In this document: one piece after another, positions 16,992-25,530 of the stretch | Layout: each line of letters starts with the position of its first letter | How positions within the stretch are numbered: position 1 is the first letter of the stretch | Source: a virus | Virus record (IMG/VR): IMGVR_UViG_3300010401_000036 | Location: 1-64,000 of that record | Length of the DNA: 64,000 bases | Strand: one strand, 5' to 3' | Translations under genes and position numbers: made by a program | Notes under the pieces: generated by a model | The model's input: the letters and a program-made list of their open reading frames with translations, nothing else | Told to the model about the DNA's origin: nothing | Database searches by the model: none

Positions 16992-17059
16992 TATTGCTTT
17001 TCCTCGTTGTATTCCATCCCCCTCTTATATATAGGTAAGTATGAATTGGGAGAACTCTC

Positions 17060-17719
17060 ATGCGAGAAATACAAAACCAACGGTTCGGGCGCCTTGTTGC
17101 TCTTGAACGGATAAAGGTGCCAAACGCCAACAACGCCATGTGGCGGTGCAAATGCGACTGCGGAAACACTACAATTGCTGCGGCGGCAAATATCGGTAGA
17201 ACCACGTTTAGCTGTGGCTGCCTGGCGAAAGAGTCGGCGTCCAACCTGCTCAAGAACAACAAACATACGCAAACCCACGGCAGCACAGGAACGCCAGAAT
17301 ACCGCGCTTGGCAACTGCTTAAGCGACGCTGCTATAATCCTAATGACCACAAATATCCGCTCTATGGCGGTCGGGGCATTGTTGTATGCCCGCAATGGAA
17401 GAACTCGTTTGAGACGTTTCTGGGAGACATGGGAAAGAAGCCGTCGCCTAAGCATTCCATCGATCGGAAAGACGTGAATGGCGATTATGGCCCAGAAAAC
17501 TGCCGCTGGGCTACTCCGAAAGAGCAAATGAGGAATACGCGACGAAATATTTTCGTAGAGATTGACGGCGTTAAGCACTGCGTTTCTGAATGGTGCGAAA
17601 TTCTTGGCATTGACCGAGTCAGGCTCTATGACCAAATCGGCACACGAAAAGGCTACGTCAAGCCGTTCGCCACGGCTGAAGCTGCCATTCGCCATTTCTA
17701 CCGCCAGAAACATCCCTAA
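17060..17719 (+). CDS. Homing-type HNH/AP2-like endonuclease on the opposite strand
   Basis: 219 residues. Zinc-type 'CKCDCG...CGC' cluster (about 30-55), then 'YRAWQLLKRRCYNPND..YGGRG' and 'SIDRKDVNGDYGPENCRWAT', the core of a widespread phage HNH-family endonuclease. The GGGAGAA site before ATG 17060 and the plus orientation inside a minus operon mark it as an inserted mobile gene. It ends by overlapping the 3' end of the adaptor gene by 4 bases. Confidence 0.8.
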   Translation: MREIQNQRFGRLVALERIKVPNANNAMWRCKCDCGNTTIAAAANIGRTTFSCGCLAKESASNLLKNNKHTQTHGSTGTPEYRAWQLLKRRCYNPNDHKYPLYGGRGIVVCPQWKNSFETFLGDMGKKPSPKHSIDRKDVNGDYGPENCRWATPKEQMRNTRRNIFVEIDGVKHCVSEWCEILGIDRVRLYDQIGTRKGYVKPFATAEAAIRHFYRQKHP

Positions 17720-18414
17720 CCTGCCTTCGGCTGCGGCGTCACGTTGTGGCCGATGAGAAACTTCTTACGCGCTTCCTCGGTCTGGGCATCAGTCAGCAGG
17801 TCCTCGAGGTGCTGCTTCCAGCTCATTGCCTGCTTCGGATCGTCAGCCATTGATCCGAAGTTCCTTTGATAGCCAGAGGCAAAAACCAGGGAGGCCGCGA
17901 GCAACAGATCCGGAAAAAACACTGAGAGCGGCGATGTGGTCTGGCTGACGTATAGCGGCGTGAACCGCTGTGTTCCGACGACCTCCACCGTGTAGGCCTG
18001 ATCCGGCCATGGCCCGACGATCGCCACGTCCTGATCCATCATTGAGTAGTAGACAGGGACTGTTGATCCGTTCGAACTTGGCCATAGGAAGTCAAGCGTA
18101 TCGATCGAGGCCGGGATCAGAGGGTTTCGTGTGCCGCTTTCTGGATTGGTAGTTCCTGCCGGCGTGATGACGTTCAGTTGCTCGGCGACGATGTAGGTAC
18201 CAAGAGATGTGGGCAGGGGAAAGTTTCGCGTGCTCAGAGTGAAGGTTGAACTGGAATCCCTGACGGTTGAATCAACGAGGTCAAGCTTGCGCTGCAGGAA
18301 CAGTTCTGCATCATCCAGGCAATTCGGAATCATGGTTTGAAAGCCGGGGTCCGTCACCGGGACCACCAGCATATTAGCCAGAGACGTCAAATACGTGGCG
18401 TATGTTAGTGACAT
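17716..18414 (-). CDS. Head-tail adaptor protein (SU10 adaptor-like)
   Basis: 232 residues with an N-terminal helical part ('CLDDAELFLQRKLDL') and a C-terminal helical bundle around a beta core, the layout of phage connector/adaptor proteins that bind beneath the portal. A second, distantly similar adaptor-type gene lies at 22026-22715. Ends in TAG; the frame stays open on the far side, but that sequence is antisense to the HNH gene. Confidence 0.6.
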   Translation of the reverse strand: MSLTYATYLTSLANMLVVPVTDPGFQTMIPNCLDDAELFLQRKLDLVDSTVRDSSSTFTLSTRNFPLPTSLGTYIVAEQLNVITPAGTTNPESGTRNPLIPASIDTLDFLWPSSNGSTVPVYYSMMDQDVAIVGPWPDQAYTVEVVGTQRFTPLYVSQTTSPLSVFFPDLLLAASLVFASGYQRNFGSMADDPKQAMSWKQHLEDLLTDAQTEEARKKFLIGHNVTPQPKAG

Positions 18415-18421
18415 AGTAGTC

Positions 18422-19267
18422 CTAGTATTTTATGCCGTTGATCATGACGTCAGATGATCCAAAGATATTTATTGATGCGTTTACGCCCTGACCATATAGG
18501 TGAACGGCACCGGAGATCAGGATAGTGTTGGCATAGGGACCAATTCCGGTGTAGGCGCCGACATTGTCCAGCGTCCATTGCACAACATTTCTGAAATAGA
18601 AAGGTGCGTTACGAGTGTTAAAGACCTGAACATTCCTGAGCGTCGAGACGCGAACTCCCAAAGGAGATGTTCTGGCGATGCCTTCGACATGGAACCCATC
18701 CCACCAGTACGGTGCTGGTAGCACGGGGTCAGATTTGTACGTTATATAGAGGTCATCCCACGATGTCTGGTCTTGCTGGTGGACAGAGTCACCATTGATC
18801 AAAATCGCGTAGGAATTGGTATTTCCCAATCCGCTCTCGAGCAGGATGCCAAGACCACTCATCCCGCCCCCGGTCGCGAAACCGCTGCCGTTGAACGAGA
18901 ACGCCGCATTGTTTGCGTTGTTGAAGATGATCTTGCTCGCCTGCGAGTGTGCCCCCTCAATCCTGTTGCCAGACAATAGAGACGCAGGGATTGGCGTGTT
19001 CATCAGCCAATTGCCGGGAGGGATTTTGATTGTCCCACCGAACACAAATTGGGATTGAATGGCTGTCAACCCGTCACAGATGGCAGGCCCGATGTCAGAG
19101 CCAACGCCAACTCCGGTGCGCTGCGTCCATAGACCAATGCCGTAACGGGCGTCCATCAGATCGCGCAAATCAAGAACATAGGCTGGCTGTGAGCGGCTGA
19201 CAGATGGAGCGCAAAACAAAATCAATACAAAAGTCATGAACAAAACAAGCGGCCGGCGTCTAGTCAT
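18422..19267 (-). CDS. Predicted secreted beta-helix protein (tailspike-like) with signal peptide
   Basis: 281 residues. A textbook Sec signal (Arg-rich start, about 15 hydrophobic residues, cleavage near 'SRSQP', residue ~27) precedes a right-handed beta-helix-type domain with 'GGTIKIPPGNW' and repeated short Asn/Gly turns, as in pectate-lyase-like polysaccharide lyases and spikes. Virion spikes are not normally exported by Sec, so this may be a secreted depolymerase or envelope protein made during infection. Ends in TAG. Confidence 0.6.
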   Translation of the reverse strand: MTRRRPLVLFMTFVLILFCAPSVSRSQPAYVLDLRDLMDARYGIGLWTQRTGVGVGSDIGPAICDGLTAIQSQFVFGGTIKIPPGNWLMNTPIPASLLSGNRIEGAHSQASKIIFNNANNAAFSFNGSGFATGGGMSGLGILLESGLGNTNSYAILINGDSVHQQDQTSWDDLYITYKSDPVLPAPYWWDGFHVEGIARTSPLGVRVSTLRNVQVFNTRNAPFYFRNVVQWTLDNVGAYTGIGPYANTILISGAVHLYGQGVNASINIFGSSDVMINGIKY

Positions 19268-19279
19268 TTCAAAAGTCCT

Positions 19280-21130
19280 TTATGAGAGTCCGTATATCTT
19301 GATTGTACCTGTCTGAATGTTTCCAGAACTGAACGCGAAGTTCACTCCAGTGACTGCATTCAGCGCCCCATCGTACCATCCGCTTGGCATTCCAAGAGTG
19401 ATTGTAGACGTGCTTATTGCCCCTGGAGTCGCCGACGATGTCTCCCCTACGAACTGTTTCCGAGCGGTCGTACTTGCAGGATTGAACAGCCTTACGCTTC
19501 CACTCATCCCCAGACCAAGAGTCGTTTGCATGGCTCCACTTAGCTGGATGAATGACGTATTTGTTTGGACAAGAGTTGTACCATTGTTGGTAAAGAGCGT
19601 CTGGCTTACGTAGCCAGAGCTTATGAAGTTTGATCCCGACGTTGCTACCGTAAGCTGGAACGTGGTCGTTTGAGTTGCTGGACAAACGTTTTCGAAAGTT
19701 ATCAGGTAGCTCTTGTAGGTTGCACTGAAGCTTGACGTGTCATTTGTGGAAGCAACGTTATTTGGCGACAGCGTGTTGAGCAGAACAAAACTGCCAGCAG
19801 CAACCGTTGTCGCGGTAACGACTCCAGTCGCGCTAACAGCAAGGAGTCCAGCTCCCAAACTGCCAAGAACGAACGTTCCTGTGAAGTTTGAAGTCCCGAC
19901 GACGCCAAACGCACCCGATGTAAACAAGGATGTCCCGACGACGCCAAAGTTTCCGGAGGTGAACAGAGCGGTGCCCTGCACGCCAAGAACGGCATTGCCC
20001 GTAAGCCCCGCCGTTCCGACTGCTACACCGCCCCCATTCGGACTAAGGACAATCGGGAAGTTTGTTGCGAGGTTTCCACCCAGTCTCGCTTGATGCCAGA
20101 CATTCCCGCTCGCATAAATGCCGATGTCATACGCGACGTTCTGCACGCTGAACCGTACTGCGACAGCGGTATCCGTTGATCCACTTGATCCTGGAGCGCC
20201 GGTGTTAGGGAAGCCAACCGTGAGATTTCCTGACGTACCAGCAGCAGTTGGCGATAGAAAAAGAGCGTTCCCTGTTGAAGTGCCGATGGCAGACGTGCCT
20301 ACTATATTCAATGTCCCGGTAAAGATTCCCGTACCGACAACACCAAAGGCTCCTGACGTGAACAGTGCTGTCCCGACGACGAAATGTGCGCCCGTAAAAT
20401 TGGATGTCCCAACGACACCAAAATTTCCTGACGTAAACAGTGACGTTCCAACGACTCCGAAGGCGCCAGAGGTAAACAGAGTCGTACCCACGACACCATG
20501 AGTGCCGGTAAAGTTTGACGTGCCTACAACTCCGAACAAGCCCGTCATCAACGACGTGCCTACCTGGCCAAACGTTCCGGTGACGAGGGTGGTGCCGGCA
20601 ACATTGAACGAGCCGGTGAACTGCGACGTTCCCGTGACCTGAATGCCGTTACCAAATACGGTTGTAGCGTTGTAGATCGCCGTTCCATTGAAGATGGCGG
20701 TTCCGCTAACCGTCAGGATTGTGCCGATGCTCAGCGAGCTTGCAATCCCGAGGCTGCTGGCGATCTGATTGGTACCAACTGCGTTGTTGGCGATCTGAGT
20801 TGACGTAATGCCCTGATTTGGGACGAAGGCCACGATTGACGTAGCGCTCCCAGTGGTCGCTAGAGCCGTACCGACGTTGACGAATGTATTGATCGCCGAA
20901 AACTGGGTTGAAAAATTCGAACCGCTCGACTTGTTCAGGATAGTCCCGGTAGCGCCACCTGTCGGGAGGCCTCCAATGATGGAGGTGATCATCTGGCCCA
21001 AGGAAAGCTGGACAGACTGGCCGACACCGCCAGAGGTCTGCACAGCCTCAAATAGCTCCGCTCCCGTAACCGTGGTCCCGAGAGGAAGGTCAACTACCCT
21101 GACGACAGCCGGTAAAGTCGTTGCAACCAT
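19280..21130 (-). CDS. Repetitive tail fibre protein (616 aa)
   Basis: N-terminal attachment part (about 1-120, 'LPLGTTVTGAELFEAVQTSGG'), a long middle of short repeats built on 'GVVGTSxFTSG' (about 140-290 and again 400-440), and a C-terminal beta domain (about 440-616). Such repeats form trimeric beta-prism shafts. The repeats make this gene prone to recombination, a usual source of host-range change. Confidence 0.75.
   Translation of the reverse strand: MVATTLPAVVRVVDLPLGTTVTGAELFEAVQTSGGVGQSVQLSLGQMITSIIGGLPTGGATGTILNKSSGSNFSTQFSAINTFVNVGTALATTGSATSIVAFVPNQGITSTQIANNAVGTNQIASSLGIASSLSIGTILTVSGTAIFNGTAIYNATTVFGNGIQVTGTSQFTGSFNVAGTTLVTGTFGQVGTSLMTGLFGVVGTSNFTGTHGVVGTTLFTSGAFGVVGTSLFTSGNFGVVGTSNFTGAHFVVGTALFTSGAFGVVGTGIFTGTLNIVGTSAIGTSTGNALFLSPTAAGTSGNLTVGFPNTGAPGSSGSTDTAVAVRFSVQNVAYDIGIYASGNVWHQARLGGNLATNFPIVLSPNGGGVAVGTAGLTGNAVLGVQGTALFTSGNFGVVGTSLFTSGAFGVVGTSNFTGTFVLGSLGAGLLAVSATGVVTATTVAAGSFVLLNTLSPNNVASTNDTSSFSATYKSYLITFENVCPATQTTTFQLTVATSGSNFISSGYVSQTLFTNNGTTLVQTNTSFIQLSGAMQTTLGLGMSGSVRLFNPASTTARKQFVGETSSATPGAISTSTITLGMPSGWYDGALNAVTGVNFAFSSGNIQTGTIKIYGLS
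19840..20640 (-). repeat. Short in-frame repeats in the tail fibre gene
   Basis: Imperfect repeats of about 30-36 bases code for 'FGVVGTSLFTSGA'-type units, in two clusters separated by about 300 bases of unique sequence. They are protein-level shaft repeats with no spacer structure, so not a CRISPR array. Confidence 0.7.
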
Positions 21131-21535
21131 TTATAATGACCTTATCGTTCCGTCCAAGACACCCGTTTGACCTTGCGGAAGGGTAACAATGAGATTGACG
21201 TTCGAAGCGCCATGATACTGCATCACCACCCTGATTCGCCCATCCATGGTGTAACGTGTAGAAACCGGATATTCATCAATAGCATACTGCTCCGGCCTTG
21301 CATTGATCAATGGCGGTGGATCTGGGCCGAGCAGGGCCGGCGAGCCCAGTTGACGTTGAGGAAGGTCAAGCTCATCCTCGTGCACCAAGATTTTTTTGTT
21401 GATGATGCGTGGCCCAGCCCAATCATGCTGCCATTGCATGTTGGCAAGATTACCCACCATTCCGTTCCTGTCCGACGAAGCCCATCCCATGGGCCATGAC
21501 GGATCGACGGCGGCGCGTCGTGGATTCCGTCTCAT
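21131..21535 (-). CDS. Hypothetical virion-associated protein (134 aa)
   Basis: Basic N-terminus, central 'KKILVHEDELDLPQRQLG' and a beta-rich C-terminus. It lies between the fibre gene and an HNH gene that overlaps its start by 4 bases. Probably structural from position; no family recognised. Confidence 0.55.
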   Translation of the reverse strand: MRRNPRRAAVDPSWPMGWASSDRNGMVGNLANMQWQHDWAGPRIINKKILVHEDELDLPQRQLGSPALLGPDPPPLINARPEQYAIDEYPVSTRYTMDGRIRVVMQYHGASNVNLIVTLPQGQTGVLDGTIRSL

Positions 21536-22029
21536 GCTGTCCTCGCAAATTCGCCAAAATGAGCCGAAGCTGCAGCGGCGTAAGCCTGAATCGCCTCTTC
21601 AAGACTTGAAAACGTTCCTAAGTGGGACGCTTTTCCATCTTTCATAATGCGCGCAACATATTTCCCAGACCTTATGGCTCTGATACCTTTGGCTCCAATT
21701 TTGTTGGTCACTTTTCTGGGGGTATTGGCACAATTTCTCGCATGAGACGCCGCACGAAGGTTCTCCCATCGATTATTGGATTTGTTAATGTTGATGTGGT
21801 CAATTTCTGCCTCTGGCCACTCTCCAACCATCCAAAGCCATGCCAATCGATGGGCTTTATAAGTCTTCCCATCAATCATAATGCACCAGTACCCTTTGTT
21901 GTCAGGGTTACCAGCTTGGTCGCCTGATTTTCTATTCTGGTTGCAATCTTTCAACCAAAAGAATTTTCCGCTCTCCGGATCGTATCGGAGAACTTCGCGA
22001 AGCCTATCTAAGGTCAGCGCAGGAATCAT
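21532..22029 (-). CDS. HNH endonuclease with AP2 domain (copy 1)
   Basis: 165 residues: N-terminal 'LREVLRYDPESGKFFWL', HNH core 'YKAHRLAWLWMVGEWP' then 'IDHININKSNNRWENLR', and a C-terminal AP2 DNA-binding domain (about 113-160). Same architecture as 24939-25463 and 31694-32203. It sits between two structural genes with ATGA overlaps at both ends, so the operon is not interrupted. Confidence 0.88.
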   Translation of the reverse strand: MIPALTLDRLREVLRYDPESGKFFWLKDCNQNRKSGDQAGNPDNKGYWCIMIDGKTYKAHRLAWLWMVGEWPEAEIDHININKSNNRWENLRAASHARNCANTPRKVTNKIGAKGIRAIRSGKYVARIMKDGKASHLGTFSSLEEAIQAYAAAASAHFGEFARTA

Positions 22030-22715
22030 CGGTAATACCCGCCAAACTTTGGGACAATACGGATAGGAGTATTTTCAATATCTTGAGTGGCGGCCACACG
22101 CCATGCCTCATCATAATCGGCCTTCAGCGCAACGGTTTTGTCGGGAGCATAAACCCTTGATACCCGATAGGCCAACCCAGCACACAATACATCCAACCAC
22201 CGATTCGGAAGATCTGGCGTTTCCCCGCCAGGTATGCTTGCGTCCTGAATATTAGAGCAAACATACATATTTAACGTATACGGCCCTCCACTGTCTGGAA
22301 CAGGGTAAAGCGTAATTTGCGGGGTGATCTGACGGTTGAAAAAGTACTGTGTCGGAGGTGACTGAGTAGATTTTTGCGGATAGGCCGCATAATCGTCCCG
22401 ACTAATTGGGGTCATAAAGATGTCAGTTGTTACCCCCGCTGTAGTGGTCGAGCGATAAGCATCCAAGACCATTACCACACGCGCTGGTAACGTATAGGTT
22501 GCCGTTCCTTGCGTTAGGGATTGAGAAATAAGTTCGACTTTCCAAAGGTTTACTTGTCTGTTGTCGAACTCTATAAACAATAGATTCATCTGACGTCGAG
22601 CCGTATAGAAATGCGGCTGTTCGAGCTTTGCCATGGGAATGCCACAGCGTTCGAACGCATCTATAACAGCTTCGCCGTTCGTGATTTGGAATGCGTAGGT
22701 GCCCGAGCTGGTGAT
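22026..22715 (-). CDS. Head-tail connector/tail adaptor-type protein, apparent ATC start
   Basis: Homology-like sequence extends upstream of the first ATG (22634): codons from 22715 read 'ITSSGTYAFQITN..VIDAFERCGI', a start shared by a common phage structural family that normally begins Met-Thr-Ser. The codon at 22715 is ATC, 5 bases after a GGGAGG site and just after the previous gene's TAA. Either ATC is used, or it is a mutation or base-call error of ATG. From 22634 the protein is 202 residues but lacks a ribosome site and the conserved N-terminus. Confidence 0.6.
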   Translation of the reverse strand: MTSSGTYAFQITNGEAVIDAFERCGIPMAKLEQPHFYTARRQMNLLFIEFDNRQVNLWKVELISQSLTQGTATYTLPARVVMVLDAYRSTTTAGVTTDIFMTPISRDDYAAYPQKSTQSPPTQYFFNRQITPQITLYPVPDSGGPYTLNMYVCSNIQDASIPGGETPDLPNRWLDVLCAGLAYRVSRVYAPDKTVALKADYDEAWRVAATQDIENTPIRIVPKFGGYYR

Positions 22716-22727
22716 GGAGGCCTCCCG

Positions 22728-23075
22728 TTATCGAGGTAGCCCCGCCTGGACGAAGGTGGCAACAAATACACTGGTTGCCGTCGCCGTGACGACATTGATT
22801 CGCATGGCCTGGACGGGAGTAGTGTAATTGGCCGTTGCATTGACGCCAGTTAAGGCGACGATGTTCCACCATGTGGCATTGGCTGCGGCTGTGCCAAGTG
22901 TTCCCAGCGTTCCAAGATCAATTTTGTCAAATGTAACGTCAATGGTTGCGGTGCCGTTAACGCCGGTTGTGCCAGTGACAACCGAAATGCCAACCTGAAA
23001 TGGAGAAATCGTCCAATCTGGGAAGTATACGAACGTTCCAGTACCATTGACTGTGGCGGCTACCGGCATACCCAT
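22728..23075 (-). CDS. Hypothetical structural protein (115 aa)
   Basis: Thr/Val/Ala/Gly-rich beta protein of the kind found as small head or fibre accessory proteins. Its ATG lies 12 bases after, and in frame with, the TAG stop of the upstream gene (23085-23330), so UAG suppression would create a fusion. Confidence 0.55.
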   Translation of the reverse strand: MGMPVAATVNGTGTFVYFPDWTISPFQVGISVVTGTTGVNGTATIDVTFDKIDLGTLGTLGTAAANATWWNIVALTGVNATANYTTPVQAMRINVVTATATSVFVATFVQAGLPR

Positions 23076-23084
23076 CGCGCTATC

Positions 23085-23330
23085 CTATTTCCTGCGCGGC
23101 TTGTCTGCCCTCTGGCTTACGCAGCCGCCCTCCATCTTCATCTCAATGCTTGGAAACTTCCGGTGCACCTTGGCTTTGACCTTGGCTTTGAGTGCTGGAG
23201 ACCCGTGCTGCGAAACCCGCGCCAGCGCATTTCTGGCGTGACTCTTGTCTTCCACCGGATAACTGCGGTCAGGCCCGGCAAAATCCTTTGTCGGGATTTT
23301 CTTCCGGGCCTTGGCCGTCAGCTTGGTCAT
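23085..23330 (-). CDS. Small basic phage protein (81 aa)
   Basis: Pattern 'LTAKARKKIPTKDFAGPDRSYP' and 'HARNALARVSQHGSP..KAKVKAKVHRKFP' matches a small conserved family seen in many phages beside capsid genes. It is highly basic and probably virion-associated or nucleic-acid-binding. Ends in TAG, in frame with the next gene. Confidence 0.7.
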   Translation of the reverse strand: MTKLTAKARKKIPTKDFAGPDRSYPVEDKSHARNALARVSQHGSPALKAKVKAKVHRKFPSIEMKMEGGCVSQRADKPRRK

Positions 23331-23680
23331 TTCGGAGTGCCGCCGTATGAATCCTGGGGATTGGACGAGCCGGCGCAGCTCGCCGAGTTATGGGCGGTCG
23401 ACAGCGGAGAGCGATTGGCGCCAACCGCGCCACCGGACTTGCGTCCCGGCCGGTCCAGACGCGCCTTCACGCCGCCGCCAGTCATCAGACCAAGCACCTT
23501 GCCGCCGGTCGCGCGCTTGTCCTTCTTCTTGACCTTGCCGCCCTTCTTGTGGCCGGTCTCCGCGCCGTCCTCGTCGTCATCGGCCTCGCGCAGCACCTCC
23601 GGATTCCCGGAAGCCACCATGCCGATCCGGCCGCCCTTCTTGCGCTCGGTCTTAACTTGCATACCGCCGTGCTTAGCCAT
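23327..23680 (-). CDS. Gly/Lys-rich basic protein (117 aa)
   Basis: Low-complexity 'KKGGRIG', 'KKGGKVKKK', 'TGGGVKARL' repeats, largely disordered and basic. It overlaps the next gene by 4 bases. Similar Gly-Gly-basic repeats occur in the 943-residue internal protein and at 44245-45012, suggesting a shared packaging or ejection theme (inference). Confidence 0.55.
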   Translation of the reverse strand: MAKHGGMQVKTERKKGGRIGMVASGNPEVLREADDDEDGAETGHKKGGKVKKKDKRATGGKVLGLMTGGGVKARLDRPGRKSGGAVGANRSPLSTAHNSASCAGSSNPQDSYGGTPK

Positions 23681-23693
23681 CTAGGCCTCCTGA

Positions 23694-24938
23694 TTAAACC
23701 TGAGCCGTGCCGAGGATCGGCGCCGTATTGAGCGGGGTAGCAGCCGCCGCACTGTAGACCGGCATGGTTACCGCCATGAACAGGCGCCGCGCGCCATCGG
23801 TCGGAACCGCAAACGCCGTGGATGCATTGAGTGTGCCGCGGACGTCAGCAGTCGAGGTCGAGGCAGACGTGCCGAGCGCCTTGGTCCACCCTGCATTGTT
23901 GATGACAGAGGTTCCACCAAAACGATAGTCAGCGTATTCCCACTTGTCCGACCGCAGATGGAACCCGAAGATGTCCGAGATTCCCACCACGACGTTTGCA
24001 GGCGTTACAGTGGTAGCGGCCGTCACCACCTTGATAGATGACACGTACTTGAAGGCCTTCTTGCCGTTGACCGTATTCGTTCCGTTCGCCGTGATCAGTT
24101 CCGACATCGCATTGAAATACATGTCATAGCCAGCAACCACAAGCGCCGTGGTTCCAGATCCGATCGACGCCGCGGTGACGGATAGCGCTCGAGCCGATCC
24201 TTCCAGAGGATTGAACGGCAGCGAGAACCCTGCCACGCGATATGGGTCGGAAGCATTGGCTGAAGCCGCTGCGGGGCCGAACTGAGTGGCCGGCGGCAAG
24301 AACTGGCTATACAGGTTGCCTTGGCCGATCGGCGTATGGCTGAGCGCGGTAGCCGCCACAGGGCTGATCGTAATCAGTGCGCTGTTCGCATTGGTCGATA
24401 GTGACTGGACCTGGGCGAACAGGGCTACGTTGGTCGCACCAGCCGAGCCAGCGCCGCCAATCACAACCCACTGGCCAACCGAGAACAGCGTGTTATCATT
24501 CACGATCACGGTTGAAGAGTTCGCCGCCGTCGTTCCAGTCGCAAACCCGAAATCGATCGCCGAAACCGTCGTGGCCACAGACGTTCCAACCGGGATGATC
24601 GGAATACCCGGTGTCCACACCGCAACGCCTGCAGCCGTGCCAAGCACGGCCGTGGTCAGTCCAAGCGCAACGCCTGCGGTCGTTGACGGCGCCTGAGCCG
24701 CCGCAACCGTTGTCGTCGAGTTCGCCGAAGGAATGACATCCGTCAGCACGATATAAGGGTTGTTGAACCACCCTTTCATCGCACCAGGCGCCAAACCGTC
24801 CTTGTTCGCAGGCGAGAACGACGGATTGGCGATCACGCCGCCCTGATAGTCGATCGACGGGCCGTCAAGCGGCTCGACCCGCCCGTCCATCAAGGACCCG
24901 ACGTTCGCGACAGGCCCGCGGAATAGTGATTCAGCCAT
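23694..24938 (-). CDS. Probable head structural protein (414 aa)
   Basis: N-terminus 'MAESLFRGPVANVGSLMDG', then long Ala/Thr/Val/Gly-rich beta regions. It is next to the major capsid gene, separated only by an HNH gene. Size and composition fit a head decoration, fibre or second capsid protein. No enzymatic motif. Confidence 0.55.
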   Translation of the reverse strand: MAESLFRGPVANVGSLMDGRVEPLDGPSIDYQGGVIANPSFSPANKDGLAPGAMKGWFNNPYIVLTDVIPSANSTTTVAAAQAPSTTAGVALGLTTAVLGTAAGVAVWTPGIPIIPVGTSVATTVSAIDFGFATGTTAANSSTVIVNDNTLFSVGQWVVIGGAGSAGATNVALFAQVQSLSTNANSALITISPVAATALSHTPIGQGNLYSQFLPPATQFGPAAASANASDPYRVAGFSLPFNPLEGSARALSVTAASIGSGTTALVVAGYDMYFNAMSELITANGTNTVNGKKAFKYVSSIKVVTAATTVTPANVVVGISDIFGFHLRSDKWEYADYRFGGTSVINNAGWTKALGTSASTSTADVRGTLNASTAFAVPTDGARRLFMAVTMPVYSAAAATPLNTAPILGTAQV

Positions 24939-25463
24939 TTAGCCAGTCTCCTTGCCATCGCTCGCATATTCGCCGTGCAGCGCTGCGGAGGCCTTCAGAT
25001 AAGCGGCGTGGGCCAACTCTGGCGTATCAAAGTATCCGAGATGCTGCCGCACGCCATCTTTGGTGGCGATAGCCCGATATCTAATTGATCGCCTTTTCTG
25101 CACAGCCTGAACGCCCTTTAAGTTGCAACTCTTGTTTCGGTATTTACGACAATTTGCCTTGTTCTGTGAACCCGTAGCCTCTCTTAGATTTTCCCATTTG
25201 TCATTCGCCGGATTGCGATCAACGTGGTCCACCTGATGTTTTGGCCATGATCCGGTAACAATCAGCCAGATTATTCTTGAGACCCGGTAAGCCTTCCCGC
25301 CGATCTTAATATAGCGATAGCCTTCAGGATGGTCTTGGCCTGCCTCTGTCCCTGACGGGATTCTCCCTGCTACTCCTGCTGCGTTTCTCCACCTTAAACA
25401 TCCGTCATTGGGATCGTATGTGAACAAGTGCCGTACATGCGCTGCGGTTAGGTCTTTCAACAT
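24939..25463 (-). CDS. HNH endonuclease with AP2 domain (copy 2)
   Basis: 174 residues with the same plan as 21532-22029: 'LFTYDPNDGCLRW', 'YRVSRIIWLIVTGSWP', 'VDHVDRNPANDKWENLRE', and a C-terminal AP2 domain (about 110-160). A GAAGGAG site precedes its ATG. Inserted between the capsid gene and the 414-residue structural gene. Confidence 0.88.
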   Translation of the reverse strand: MLKDLTAAHVRHLFTYDPNDGCLRWRNAAGVAGRIPSGTEAGQDHPEGYRYIKIGGKAYRVSRIIWLIVTGSWPKHQVDHVDRNPANDKWENLREATGSQNKANCRKYRNKSCNLKGVQAVQKRRSIRYRAIATKDGVRQHLGYFDTPELAHAAYLKASAALHGEYASDGKETG

Positions 25464-25530
25464 TGAGGTTTCTCCTTCTGTGAGAAACCTAACCGTATCA
25501 TTTAGCGGAGTGAGTTACAACAAATACAGA

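Noticed and set aside
16991-17713. 240-codon minus frame in frame with the TAG of the adaptor gene, suggesting a giant readthrough product
   Set aside because: It is antisense to a clear HNH gene on the plus strand and has no domain; the in-frame link is probably chance.
19840-20640. Regular repeats as a CRISPR array
   Set aside because: Repeats are in-frame, imperfect and without unique equal-length spacers; they code for fibre shaft units.
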